Below are positions 7,191 through 15,549 of a DNA stretch of 35,801 nucleotides, piece by piece. This stretch comes from an uncultured beta proteobacterium (GTDB lineage Bacteria; Pseudomonadota; Gammaproteobacteria; Burkholderiales; SG8-41), in NCBI GenBank assembly GCA_903905655.1, contig CAIVHG010000039.1:1-35801 (forward strand), read 5' to 3'. The first letter of the stretch is position 1; the number at the start of each line of letters is the position of its first letter. A program made the position numbers and the translations under genes. The notes beneath the pieces are model-generated. The model had not been told where the DNA came from. It was given only the letters and a program-made list of their open reading frames with translations, and ran no database searches.

Positions 7191-8058
7191 CAGTCAGCCA
7201 TTTAACCTCGTAGGTTTGCATGTTGCGGCTGCGCAGTGTTCTGGCGACGGCCGGATCGTCCTCGTACAAAAGCGGCGCAAGCCACGCCAGCATGCTGGCG
7301 GCCGTATCGTCGAATCCGAAGGGTGGGTTGGTCACCAGCAAACCGCAACCGCGCATGGTGGCCTTCCAATCGTCTGCATGCACGCGAATTTCAAGCTGCA
7401 GGATTTTTCGGATGCCGGTCGCCACAATGCCGCGTTCGAACGCTCTCATGGCCGCCGGCTCCATCAGCGGATACCACAGCGCAAAGATGCCGGTTGCGAA
7501 TTTTCGGTACGCCGCAGCGTACGCATCGGTGAGGCGGTCGAATTCACGCGCGCGGTCAAAGGATGAATCGATCAGGATCAATCCACGCCGCTCTTTCGGC
7601 GGCAGCAGCGCCTTGAGCGCCTGATATCCGTCCGCGCATTCGACGGTTACGCGCCGGTCGCGGACAAACAGATCTGCGAGCACCTGGGCATCTTTGCGGT
7701 TGAGCTCGATCAGGCCGATGCGGTCCTGCGCGCGCATCAGCCTGCGTGCAATGCAAGGCGAGCCGGGATAGGAGCGCAGCGTGCCGCCGGGGTTCTCAGC
7801 GCGCACCGCGTCGAGATAAGGTGCAATTTCCGCCGGCGCGTCCGGGTGCTTCCAGACGCGGGCGATGCCCGCCTCATGCTCGGCGTTTTTCTGCGCCCAG
7901 GGGTGGCTCAGGTCATAGAGGCCGATGCCGGCATGGGTATCGAGATAGAAATAGGGCGCGGTTTTCTTTTGCAGCGCGAGCAGGAGCTGGGCGAGCAGCG
8001 CATGCTTGAACACGTCGGCGAAATTTCCGGCATGGAACTGGTGTCGATAGGCGAGCAT
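7183..8058 (-). CDS. rlmJ: RlmJ, 23S rRNA (adenine2030-N6)-methyltransferase
   Basis: This 291-residue protein matches RlmJ from its first residues (MLAYRHQFHAGNFADVFKHA, against MLSYRHSFHAGN in E. coli). It keeps the SAM-binding YLDTHAGIGLYDL segment (about 38-50) and the C-terminal TNPPFGFDD stretch. RlmJ methylates A2030 of 23S rRNA. The catalytic (D/N)PP(Y/F) motif, DPPY at 164-167 in E. coli as I recall, reads DSSF here at the same position (Asp164). The general base position is kept but both prolines are serine. The frame is open 249 bases further upstream, but the ATG at 8058 starts exactly at the family N-terminus. pdxH is divergent. Confidence 0.9.
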   Translation of the reverse strand: MLAYRHQFHAGNFADVFKHALLAQLLLALQKKTAPYFYLDTHAGIGLYDLSHPWAQKNAEHEAGIARVWKHPDAPAEIAPYLDAVRAENPGGTLRSYPGSPCIARRLMRAQDRIGLIELNRKDAQVLADLFVRDRRVTVECADGYQALKALLPPKERRGLILIDSSFDRAREFDRLTDAYAAAYRKFATGIFALWYPLMEPAAMRAFERGIVATGIRKILQLEIRVHADDWKATMRGCGLLVTNPPFGFDDTAASMLAWLAPLLYEDDPAVARTLRSRNMQTYEVKWLTGE

Positions 8059-8299
8059 GAGGTCGTTTTGCAGTAGGTGGTGTAGGCGCGCGCTGCCGGC
8101 ACCTGCAGCATTATTTCGGAAACAGCGGACGCGTGCAGTGTAGCGCAATCGCGCACTGAAGGGACGGGTGCGCGCACGCTGTGTCACGCTTGCCGGCCAA
8201 TGGGTCCCGGCGGCATACCGGCATTCGTCATGGCGACCCGGTCGCCCGCTGGCTGATATACTTGCAGCATGCGCGACCTTTACCAGCGCACCCCACAAT

Positions 8300-8932
8300 A
8301 TGAACATTTCCCAGTTGCGTCATGAATACATGCGCGAGAGCCTCGACGAGCAGGATGTCGAGCGAGATCCCATCGTGCAGTTCAATAAATGGCTCGCCGA
8401 GGCGGTGCAGGCGCAGATCGCGTTTGCGAACGCAATGACCGTTGCGACCGCGTCTGCCGCGGGCAAGCCCTCGGCGCGCGTGGTGTTGCTGAAGGATGCG
8501 GACGCGCGTGGTTTCGTGTTCTATACGAGCTATCAGTCACGCAAGGCGCGCGAGCTGGCGGAAAATCCGGAACTGGCTCTGCTTTTTTTCTGGCACGAGT
8601 TGGAGCGCCAGGTGCGGGTAGAGGGCCGCGCGGAAAGAGTATCTACCGCTGAATCCGACGCGTATTTTGCGAGCCGCCCGCTCGGCAGCCGCTATGCGGC
8701 GATCGCTTCGCCGCAAAGCGCGGTACTGCGCGATCGCGCCGAACTTCAGGCCCGCTACGACAGCGTGCAACAGCAGCACGACCAGGCCCCGCCGCGGCCT
8801 GCGCATTGGGGCGGATACCGGGTGGTTCCGACCGCGCTCGAATTTTGGCAGGGCCGCGCCCACCGCCTTCACGACCGTCTGTTCTATACGCGCGGCACCG
8901 AACGCTGGGAGATCGTGCGGCTGGCGCCCTAA
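8300..8932 (+). CDS. pdxH: Pyridoxine/pyridoxamine 5'-phosphate oxidase
   Basis: This 210-residue FMN enzyme oxidises pyridoxamine or pyridoxine phosphate to pyridoxal 5'-phosphate, the last step of vitamin B6 synthesis and salvage. Family features include [12 protein letters not shown] at the start and the FMN-binding [20 protein letters not shown]. Further marks are [19 protein letters not shown], the substrate-binding [11 protein letters not shown], and the C-terminal [16 protein letters not shown]. Length is close to the E. coli enzyme (218). The ATG at 8300 begins with [11 protein letters not shown]; the frame is open upstream to 8168, but those residues do not look like the family. A TATACT -10-like hexamer lies at 8257-8262. 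It is convergent with the phosphate transporter gene. Confidence 0.95.
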   Translation: MNISQLRHEYMRESLDEQDVERDPIVQFNKWLAEAVQAQIAFANAMTVATASAAGKPSARVVLLKDADARGFVFYTSYQSRKARELAENPELALLFFWHELERQVRVEGRAERVSTAESDAYFASRPLGSRYAAIASPQSAVLRDRAELQARYDSVQQQHDQAPPRPAHWGGYRVVPTALEFWQGRAHRLHDRLFYTRGTERWEIVRLAP

Positions 8933-8951
8933 GACGCGCGCGGGGTCGCGC

Positions 8952-9944
8952 TTAGAAGCTGTGCTCGCTGATCCACCAGGCGATTGCAGCGACAAACGCC
9001 GAGCACGGGATGGTGAATATCCATGCCCACACGATGCTGCTGGCTACACCCCAACGCACTGCCGATACCTTTTGCACCGATCCCACGCCGACGATGGCGC
9101 CGGTGATGGTGTGCGTGGTGGACACCGGGACGCCCATTGCAGTTGCCAGAAACAGCGTGATGGCGCCGCCGGTCTCCGCGCAAAAACCGCTTACCGGCTT
9201 GAGCTTGGTGATGCGCATGCCCATGGTGCGCACGATGCGCCACCCGCCGAACAATGTTCCGAGGCCCATCGCCGTCTGGCACGCCAGCACTACCCAGAAC
9301 GGAAGCGGATCGTTGGTCCCGATTGCCGACGCGGCGATCAACAGCATCCAGATGATGCCCATGGTTTTTTGGGCGTCGTTGCCGCCGTGGCCCAGGCTGT
9401 AGAGGGATGCTGAAATGAATTGCAGCCGGCGAAACCAGCGGTCTACGCGGCGCGGCGTGGTGTTTGCGCAGATCCACGAGACTGCGACCATCAGCACGGA
9501 GCCGAGCACATACCCCAGTGCAGGCGAGAGCACGATGGCCGCCGAGGTCTTGAGGAAACCGCTCGCAATCAGGGTGCTCATTCCGCCCTTCGCGACGGCG
9601 GCGCCGGCGAGCCCGCCAATCAGCGCATGCGACGAGCTTGACGGAATCCCGTAATACCAGGTGATCACGTCCCAGGCGATGGCGCCGACGAGCGCGCCGA
9701 AAATGACGTGGGGATCGACGATCGCCGGGGTGATGATGCCTTTACCCACCGTGCTTGCGACCAGCAGTCCGAATACCAGGAACGCAATGAAGTTAAAAAA
9801 TGCCGCCCATGCCACCGCCCACTGCGGCCGCATGACGCCGGTCGAGACGATCGTTGCGATCGAGTTGGCGGCGTCATGAAAGCCGTTCATGAAGTCGAAC
9901 ACGAGCGCCACCACGATGAGCAGCGCGAGTGTGTAGAGGGTCAT
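8952..9944 (-). CDS. PiT-family low-affinity inorganic phosphate transporter
   Basis: This 330-residue membrane protein belongs to the PiT family, which imports phosphate (as metal-phosphate) with protons. The duplicated family signature is present twice: DFMNGFHDAANSIATIVSTG near residues 17-36 and SLGHGGNDAQKTMGII in the second half. About ten hydrophobic spans are visible, fewer than in the 499-residue E. coli PitA, because the large loop is short here; this compact form is common in bacteria. The gene for a DUF47 partner lies 34 bases upstream on the same strand, the usual pit accessory arrangement. Start ATG at 9944; GAGGAAT lies 12 bases before it. Confidence 0.93.
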   Translation of the reverse strand: MTLYTLALLIVVALVFDFMNGFHDAANSIATIVSTGVMRPQWAVAWAAFFNFIAFLVFGLLVASTVGKGIITPAIVDPHVIFGALVGAIAWDVITWYYGIPSSSSHALIGGLAGAAVAKGGMSTLIASGFLKTSAAIVLSPALGYVLGSVLMVAVSWICANTTPRRVDRWFRRLQFISASLYSLGHGGNDAQKTMGIIWMLLIAASAIGTNDPLPFWVVLACQTAMGLGTLFGGWRIVRTMGMRITKLKPVSGFCAETGGAITLFLATAMGVPVSTTHTITGAIVGVGSVQKVSAVRWGVASSIVWAWIFTIPCSAFVAAIAWWISEHSF

Positions 9945-9978
9945 GGTCGCTGTATTCCTCTTGCTGCGCGGCTGATGC

Positions 9979-10602
9979 TCATGAATTCTCGAGCACGATG
10001 CCCTGGATGATGTTCGCGACGTCCTCGCAGCGATCGGTCACGGTTTCCAGGTGCTCGTATACCGACCGCAGCTTGATCAATTCGCGCACGTCGGGCTCTT
10101 CGCGAAACAGGCGCGCGATGGCGGCGCGCATCACGTGATCCGCTTCGGATTCCAGGCGGTCGATTTCAGCGCAGATTTCCATGATTTTGGCGGCATTGTC
10201 CATGTTCGAAAGCAGCGCAACCGCGTCTTTGACGTGTTCGCAGCAGCCGACGCAGATGTCGGCGAGTTTCTTCGCCTCGGGCGTAGGCTTCACATCGTAT
10301 AGAAACATGAGTTGCGCCGAATCTTCGATCAGGTCGAGGATGTCGTCCATCTTGGAAATCAGCTGGTGGATATCGTCGCGGTCGATGGGCGTGATGAAGC
10401 TCTTGTGCAGCAGCTCTATCGTGCTGCGGGTGATGCGGTCGGCGCGCTTTTCTATGGATTCGATATTGTGCGCGCGGTGCTCGAGGTCGTCGCCGCTCAC
10501 CATCAATGCCGCAAGTTCACGGCTGCCGATCACAACCTGTTCGGCGTGCTCGTTGAAAAAATCGAAGAATCGTCCTTCGCGTGGCAATAGGCGTCCGAAC
10601 AT
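9979..10602 (-). CDS. DUF47 (PhoU-like) accessory protein of the PiT transporter
   Basis: This 207-residue, almost wholly helical protein is of the DUF47/TIGR00153 type, related to PhoU. Characteristic parts are MFGRLLPREGRFFDFFNEHAE at the start, the IEKRADRITRSTIELLHKSFITPIDRDDIHQLI block, and the C-terminal LIKLRSVYEHLETVTDRCEDVANII. These proteins are encoded beside PiT genes and are thought to control phosphate entry; no enzymatic role is implied. A TTG four codons upstream is also in frame, but GGAG at 10609-10612 sits six bases before the ATG at 10602, which decides the start. The pair is probably one operon transcribed leftward. Confidence 0.9.
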   Translation of the reverse strand: MFGRLLPREGRFFDFFNEHAEQVVIGSRELAALMVSGDDLEHRAHNIESIEKRADRITRSTIELLHKSFITPIDRDDIHQLISKMDDILDLIEDSAQLMFLYDVKPTPEAKKLADICVGCCEHVKDAVALLSNMDNAAKIMEICAEIDRLESEADHVMRAAIARLFREEPDVRELIKLRSVYEHLETVTDRCEDVANIIQGIVLENS

Positions 10603-10608
10603 CTTTTT

Positions 10609-10612
10609 CTCC
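10609..10612 (-). promoter_or_regulatory. Ribosome-binding site deciding the DUF47 start
   Basis: GGAG on the minus strand, six bases before the ATG at 10602. It overlaps the alternative TTG start region, which excludes that start. Confidence 0.7.
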
Positions 10613-10789
10613 AATCCTGGGGGCCAGCAGACAATGCATTTTCTTCTTTGCGGCAGTTTAGCCGTTTTCTCGCAGGAGTGGAATCAGCAGTGGAATCGAA
10701 TCGGCGCGTTCTTTGCACGGTCGAATCTGCGCCGCGCGCGCGAACGCGGTAGAATCTGAACTTTTAGCAGGCGCTGCGGGGGGAAGCAT

Positions 10790-11917
10790 TTGCCGGTCTA
10801 CCTCTTCGTGCCGCCCAGCATACTGCTGCACATCGCGAATTCGGGTTCCCGAGTTCTGCTGCCGCTGTTCGCGCTTAAGCTCGGCGCATCGCCGTTTACG
10901 GTAGGCGTCATCGTCTCGCTGATGGGGCTGTTCCCGATGCTGTTCGTCATCAGCGTCGGGCGCATGATCGACCGCATCGGCGTGCGCAAACCGATGCTGG
11001 CGGGCGGGGCCATCGTAATCGCAGGGCTCGCGCTGGCAGTTGTGGTGCCGCGCCTGGAAACCTTGTTCCTGGTCAGTCCGCTACTCGGCTGCGGCTTTAT
11101 GCTGTTTCAGATCGCGGTGAACCACGCTACGGGCATGATCGGGCTGCCGCAGGACCGGGTCAAGAACTTCGGCATCATGGCGATCGCGTATTCAACTTCA
11201 AATTTTCTCGGGCCGCTGATCACCGGTTTTGCGATCGATGGGTTTGGTTACCGTGCATCTTTTCTGTTGCTCGGCGCCAGCGCAACGGCTGGGCTGATTG
11301 CCGTGTGCCTGCGCAGCCCGGTCGTGCCGCAGCACGCAGTCGCCGCTGCTCCGGGCAAGCGGCGGCGCATTGTCGACTTGTTGAAGACCAAGAGTATGCG
11401 GCGCGCGTTTGTGATGGGCGCATTGCTTTCGGTTTCGTGGGACGTGTTCACCTTTGTGATTCCGATCCATGGCTCGGGGATCGGCCTCAGCGCTTCTCAA
11501 ATCGGGCTCATTCTCGGTGCGTACGGAGTTGCGATATTCTTTGCGCGTCTGCTGTTTCCACTGGTGGCGCCACGCGTGAACGAGTGGCGGTTGCTGCTGG
11601 TGGTAATGTCCTGCACGGCTGTCATGTACGTGCTGTTTCCATTCGTGCATACACTGCCGCTTTTGATATTCTTCGCATTTGTCCTGGGCATGGCGCTGGG
11701 CGGCGCGCAGCCGATGATCATGACGCTGCTGTATAACCACGCTCCAGCGGGACGCGCCGGCGAAGCGATCGGCCTGCGCACCCTCTTCATTAGCATGAGC
11801 CAGGCGGGGGTGCCGCTCATGTTCGGGCTGCTCGGCGGCGTGCTCGGCATGGCCCCTGTGTTCTGGACCATGGGGCTGCTGCTGGGCGGCGCCGTCTATT
11901 TTTTGCGCCGACCGTGA
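10790..11917 (+). CDS. Major facilitator superfamily transporter
   Basis: This 375-residue protein has about eleven or twelve hydrophobic spans. The MFS motif A is seen after the second span (GRMIDRIGVR, residues 57-66). A polar central loop (about 183-202, rich in Lys/Arg) divides the two halves. It is slightly shorter than usual MFS proteins (about 400). The substrate cannot be read from the sequence; drug or metabolite efflux is the usual default. Initiation is probably at the TTG at 10790, as the strong purine run GGGGGGA lies just before it and the first in-frame ATG would remove the first membrane span. htpX follows 106 bases later on the same strand. Confidence 0.85.
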   Translation: MPVYLFVPPSILLHIANSGSRVLLPLFALKLGASPFTVGVIVSLMGLFPMLFVISVGRMIDRIGVRKPMLAGGAIVIAGLALAVVVPRLETLFLVSPLLGCGFMLFQIAVNHATGMIGLPQDRVKNFGIMAIAYSTSNFLGPLITGFAIDGFGYRASFLLLGASATAGLIAVCLRSPVVPQHAVAAAPGKRRRIVDLLKTKSMRRAFVMGALLSVSWDVFTFVIPIHGSGIGLSASQIGLILGAYGVAIFFARLLFPLVAPRVNEWRLLLVVMSCTAVMYVLFPFVHTLPLLIFFAFVLGMALGGAQPMIMTLLYNHAPAGRAGEAIGLRTLFISMSQAGVPLMFGLLGGVLGMAPVFWTMGLLLGGAVYFLRRP

Positions 11918-12023
11918 GGCGTGTCGGCGTGCGCCGGAACCAACGGCGTGTTTTACAGTCCAGTGATATGCTTTAATCTGGCGTGGCGCGCCGCGCCGCT
12001 TTTACCTGCAAGGAGACTGATCT

Positions 12024-12893
12024 ATGAAACGGATAGTGTTGTTCCTGATTACCAACATCGCGGTCATGCTGGTGCTCTCGGTGGTATTGAGCGTGCTGGG
12101 CATCGACCGCTTTCTGACGGAGAGCGGCATCAACGTCGGGACGCTGCTCATGTTTTCGCTGGTGGTCGGATTCGGCGGGTCGTTCATTTCGCTGCTGATG
12201 TCGAAGCCCATGGCGAAGTGGTCGACCGGCGCGCACGTGATCGATGGCAGCGAGGGGCCGAACGAGCGCTGGCTGGTGGAGACGGTGCATAAGCTTGCCG
12301 GCAGGGCTGGCATCGCGATGCCGGAAGTCGCCTATTACGAAGGCGAGCCCAACGCCTTTGCGACCGGAGCGTTCAAGAATTCGGCACTGGTTGCGGTTTC
12401 GACCGGACTGCTGGACTCGATGAGCAAGGAGCAGGTGGAAGCGGTGCTCGGCCACGAAGTGTCGCATGTTGCGAATGGCGACATGGTGACCCTCACGCTA
12501 ATTCAGGGGGTGGTCAATACTTTTGTCGTATTCCTGTCGCGCGTGATCGGTTATGTCGTCGACAAGGCGGTATTCAAAACCGAGCGCGGCATCGGGCCCG
12601 GCTATTACATCACCGTGATCGTGTGCCAGATATTATTTTCCATCCTGGCGTCGCTCATCGTCGCCTGGTTCTCGCGCTGGCGCGAGTATCGCGCGGATGC
12701 GGGATCGGCGCGCTTGCTCGGCGGTCCACGTCCGATGATCGATGCGCTGGCGCGCCTGGGCGCGATTCAAGCAGGTGGTCTGCCGCCGTCGGTCGCGACG
12801 CTCGGTGTTATGAGCAGCTCCGGACTGATGGCGTTGTTCGCCAGCCATCCGCCACTTGAAGCGCGCATCGCGGCACTGCAGGCGCAAAAATAA
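12024..12893 (+). CDS. htpX: HtpX, membrane zinc protease
   Basis: This 289-residue inner-membrane metalloprotease takes part in quality control of membrane proteins, together with FtsH. Two N-terminal membrane helices (about 4-24 and 38-58) precede the catalytic HEVSH (His144, Glu145, His148). The third zinc ligand is Glu221 in the REYRAD segment, and two more hydrophobic spans lie between (about 157-180 and 195-216). Length and motif order match E. coli HtpX (293). AAGGAG at 12009-12014 precedes the ATG. A very strong hairpin terminator follows directly. In other bacteria htpX is heat or envelope-stress induced; I could not identify a convincing control site here. Confidence 0.96.
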   Translation: MKRIVLFLITNIAVMLVLSVVLSVLGIDRFLTESGINVGTLLMFSLVVGFGGSFISLLMSKPMAKWSTGAHVIDGSEGPNERWLVETVHKLAGRAGIAMPEVAYYEGEPNAFATGAFKNSALVAVSTGLLDSMSKEQVEAVLGHEVSHVANGDMVTLTLIQGVVNTFVVFLSRVIGYVVDKAVFKTERGIGPGYYITVIVCQILFSILASLIVAWFSRWREYRADAGSARLLGGPRPMIDALARLGAIQAGGLPPSVATLGVMSSSGLMALFASHPPLEARIAALQAQK

Positions 12894-12904
12894 TCCAGCA
12901 AACA

Positions 12905-12941
12905 AAACGGCCGGTTCCGCTATGCGCGGAACCGGCCGTTT
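12905..12941. terminator. Strong bidirectional terminator between htpX and the SWIB gene
   Basis: A perfect 16-pair stem (AAACGGCCGGTTCCGC with its complement) closes a five-base loop. It is bounded by A-rich sequence on the left and T-rich on the right, so it can stop both htpX and the convergent SWIB gene. Confidence 0.9.
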
Positions 12942-12987
12942 GCTTTAAGCTGCAAGCGTGACCGAGCGGGGAGCAGGGCGCCTGCGA

Positions 12988-13290
12988 TTACTTCAGGTGT
13001 TTGCTTACCAGCTTGGTCATGTCGAACATCGATACCTGCTTCTTGCCGCCAAAAACTTCTTTCAGCTTTTCATCGGCATTGATGTTGCGTCTGTTCTTTG
13101 CGTCTTGCAGGCCGTGGCGCTTGATGTAGGCCCACAGTTTCTTCGTCACTTCAGTGCGCGGGAACGGGCCGGCGCCAATGACGGGACTCAGGGCGGCGGA
13201 AATTTGCATCGGCTTCATGAACGCTGCACTGGGTTTGCGCGCAGATTTTTTCTTTGCAGGTTTCTTTGCGGCTTTCTTCTTTGCGGCCAT
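12988..13290 (-). CDS. SWIB/MDM2-domain protein with lysine-rich tail
   Basis: This 100-residue protein has an N-terminal tail of Lys/Ala repeats (MAAKKKAAKKPAKKKSARKP), like the tails of bacterial histone H1-like proteins. A SWIB/MDM2 domain follows (about 22-100: FMKPMQISAALSPVIGAGPFPRTEVTKKLWAYIK, then ADEKLKEVFGGKKQVSMFDMTKLVSKHL). The domain is known from eukaryotic chromatin remodelling factors, but small SWIB proteins also occur in Chlamydia and several betaproteobacteria. A DNA-binding or nucleoid role is inferred from the tail. The frame extends upstream, but AGGAG (13299-13303) eight bases before the ATG at 13290 fixes the start. It has its own transcription unit between two terminators. 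Confidence 0.9.
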   Translation of the reverse strand: MAAKKKAAKKPAKKKSARKPSAAFMKPMQISAALSPVIGAGPFPRTEVTKKLWAYIKRHGLQDAKNRRNINADEKLKEVFGGKKQVSMFDMTKLVSKHLK

Positions 13291-13322
13291 CTTGTGCTCT
13301 CCTTTGTTGAAGGGGGGTGTCA

Positions 13323-13337
13323 CCCAATACGATTGGG
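13323..13337 (-). promoter_or_regulatory. Hairpin in the leader of the SWIB gene, with a -10 box upstream
   Basis: CCCAAT-ACG-ATTGGG is a perfect six-pair dyad, 33 bases before the SWIB start codon. A TACAAT box at 13346-13351 on the minus strand is a plausible -10, which would put the dyad at the very start of the transcript. No good -35 is seen. Confidence 0.35.
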
Positions 13338-13383
13338 CTGCGATGATTGTAATCCAAACTTCCCCTGCATAGTGCAACTGTAG

Positions 13384-13412
13384 AGAGAAAATGCCCCTGC
13401 TGTAAGGGGGGC
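13384..13412 (-). terminator. Intrinsic terminator after the egtB remnant
   Basis: On the minus strand a GC-rich stem (GCCCCC with GGGGC, 13393-13412) is followed by ATTTTCTC. This separates the egtB region from the SWIB gene. Confidence 0.6.
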
Positions 13413-13474
13413 AGCCACGCTGCGGTGGCAGGCCTCGTTACTGCCGTTTGTCATGGTGGTGTAAGTGCCGCGGC

Positions 13475-14732
13475 TCAAGTTCGGTCGCGTGCGAGACGCA
13501 GGCCGCTGAACTGCCAGCGCGCATGCGTCGGGAAGAAATTGCGATAGGTGGCGCGTATGTGACTGGCCGGCGTTGCACATGAGCCGCCGCGCAGCACGTA
13601 TTGATTGGCCATGAATTTACCGTTGTATTCTCCAATTGCGCCGGGTGCAGTCCGGAACCCCGGATAGGGGGCATATGAGCTTTGCGTCCATTCCCAGACA
13701 TCGCCATAGACCTGGTGCGCTGATATGGTGCCGGCCGCGGCGCTGCGCCGCGGGTGAAAATTGCCTTCCTCCAGCAGGTTACCGGCGATGGGCGCGCCGA
13801 CCGCCCGCCCAGCGCGCGTAGGCATCGGCTTCGAAGTAGCTTACATGGCATACTGGTTCATCCGGGTCGATCGCCTGTGTGTCGTGCAGTGTAAAGGCTC
13901 GCCACAGTGTTCGATGCCGCTCCCAATAAAGTGGGGCATTCCAGTGCTGCGCGCTTCTTACGTCCCAGCCTTCGGCAAGCCAGAATTCGGGTTTTTCATA
14001 GCCGCCGGCAGCGATGAACTCTAGATATTCGCGGTTGCTGACCGGGCGCGATGCAATTTCGTAGGCGTCGACGTATACGCGGTGGTGGGGTCGTTCATTG
14101 TCATAAGCGAAGCCGCTTCCCGCATGCCCGATTCGGCGCAGGCCTGACGGGTATGCGAGCCATGCCAGCTTTGCGGGGGCCACCCGCGGGTATGGCTTGG
14201 GGGGCGCATACACTGGACGCAGCGGGTTGCGCGACAGCAAATGCTTGAGGTCGGTCAGCATCAGTTCCTGATGCTGCTGTTCGTGGTGGAGACCGAGTTC
14301 TACGAGCGCTCGCAAGCTAGGTGCGAAGGCCGAAGCGGTGAGCAGCTTGGCCATGCACTGGTCGACGTGGCGCCGGTAAGCATGGACTTCTTCCAGGGAG
14401 GGGCGCGACCACAGTCCGCGCTCGGCGCGCGGGGGCCGTGCGCCGACACCGACGTAGTAGGAATTGAACAAGGTGCGAAATTGTGGGTGGAACGGCCGAT
14501 AGCCGGCCACCGCGGTTTCAAGCACGAAGGTCTCAAAAAACCAGGTGGTGTGGGCGAGATGCCATTTGACCGGGCTCGCATCGGGCATGGATTGAAGCGT
14601 GCAATCCTCCGCGCTTAGCGGTTGCGCCAGGCGCTCACTCACCGCACGTATCTGCACGTAGCGCGCAGCGACCGGAGCGGCACGCCCCTGCTTGGTGCCC
14701 GAAACCCTGCGCACGGGACTAGTCGGTTTCAA
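13475..14732 (-). pseudogene. egtB: egtB-like ergothioneine biosynthesis oxidoreductase, disrupted by an internal frameshifting deletion
   Basis: Two overlapping minus-strand frames together cover an EgtB-type protein, the iron enzyme that joins cysteine or glutamylcysteine to hercynine. The first (13779-14732) has the DinB-like iron-binding domain, with WHLAHTTWFFE near residue 57 and HHEQQHQEL at 149-157. It then enters the formylglycine-generating-enzyme-like domain up to YARWAG, and ends at a stop soon after. The second frame resumes as [11 protein letters not shown] and carries the rest of that domain ([37 protein letters not shown]). The stretch usually reading ARLPTEAEWE is missing, so roughly 40 bases were lost near 13780-13805. 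The start is a TTG with AAGGGGAG before it. A sequencing error alone would not explain the missing residues. Confidence 0.8.
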
Positions 14733-14859
14733 TGTGCTCCCCTTGGTTCTGCCAGGCCTGTGGCGAGCTGCGTTGAGGCCTGCGCTATTGATGGTTCGAT
14801 TCGATCAGGCTGTTCCCGAACTCGTCGTCGATGGCCTTGTTGATGTGCGGGAGTGCGAT

Positions 14860-15402
14860 TCAGCCCTTCAGGCGCTGCCCGAATAGTTTCCGGAATTTCG
14901 CGAGCTTGGGCGCGATCACGGCCTGGCAGTAGGGTTGATTGCCATTCTGGGCGAAATAGCGCTGGTGGTAGTCTTCAGCCGGGTAGAACGGGGCCTCTGG
15001 CGTCACTTCGGTCACGATTGGGGCGTCGAACGCGTGCGCGGCCTCGAGTTCGGCAATGAGTTGTTCCGCCGCGCGCTTTTGTTCGGAGCTACGATAATAG
15101 ATGGCCGAACGGTATTGCGTGCCCACGTCATTGCCCTGCCGGTTCAGGGTCGTCGGGTCGTGGATCGCAAAGAACACCTCGAGGAGTTCGCGGAACGAGA
15201 TCGCGTTCAAATCGAACGTGATGCGCACCGCTTCCGCATGCCCCGTGTGGCCGCGGCAAACCGCATCGTAGCTGGGATTCGGAGCGCTTCCGCCGCAGTA
15301 GCCGGACTCGACTGCAGTAACGCCTTGCAGCGCAGCGTAGACTGCTTCCAGGCACCAGAAGCACCCGCCGGCGACGGTGGCGGTTTCAGGGGTATTGGTC
15401 AT
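14860..15402 (-). CDS. msrA: Peptide methionine sulfoxide reductase MsrA, cytosolic
   Basis: This 180-residue enzyme reduces methionine-S-sulfoxide. The active-site GGCFWC (Cys14, Phe15, Trp16) lies at the very N-terminus. [25 protein letters not shown], the YHQRYF segment and [17 protein letters not shown] are all conserved family marks. No signal peptide is present. The ATG at 15402 has AAGGA at a good distance; a TTG two codons earlier would be too close to it. A second msrA is divergent 147 bases away and does carry a signal peptide. This one is followed by the broken egtB on the same strand, about 127 bases downstream. Confidence 0.95.
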   Translation of the reverse strand: MTNTPETATVAGGCFWCLEAVYAALQGVTAVESGYCGGSAPNPSYDAVCRGHTGHAEAVRITFDLNAISFRELLEVFFAIHDPTTLNRQGNDVGTQYRSAIYYRSSEQKRAAEQLIAELEAAHAFDAPIVTEVTPEAPFYPAEDYHQRYFAQNGNQPYCQAVIAPKLAKFRKLFGQRLKG

Positions 15403-15467
15403 GTCCAAGTTCCTTTAACGAGCTGGCAACAGGTGGCGTCGTGCTTTAGGCGAGGGCCGGGCGACCA

Positions 15468-15475
15468 ATTATAAT
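15468..15475. promoter_or_regulatory. Bidirectional -10 box between the two msrA genes
   Basis: ATTATAAT reads TATAAT on both strands (15470-15475 plus, 15468-15473 minus). It lies in the 147-base divergent region. No clear -35 is seen on either side, so activator dependence is possible. Confidence 0.4.
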
Positions 15476-15549
15476 GATTCAGCCTGCCCGTATGCTGTTA
15501 GGCGTTAGAATCATAAATGCTTCAGGTCGACTTATAAGGAGGGGATGTC

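Noticed and set aside
8059-8307. Longer rlmJ start
   Set aside because: The extra 83 residues do not look like RlmJ, and the conserved N-terminus begins at 8058.
11198-11740. Long minus-strand frame within the MFS gene
   Set aside because: It is a mirror frame of a clear membrane transporter; the product is rich in His/Gln/Arg without family features.
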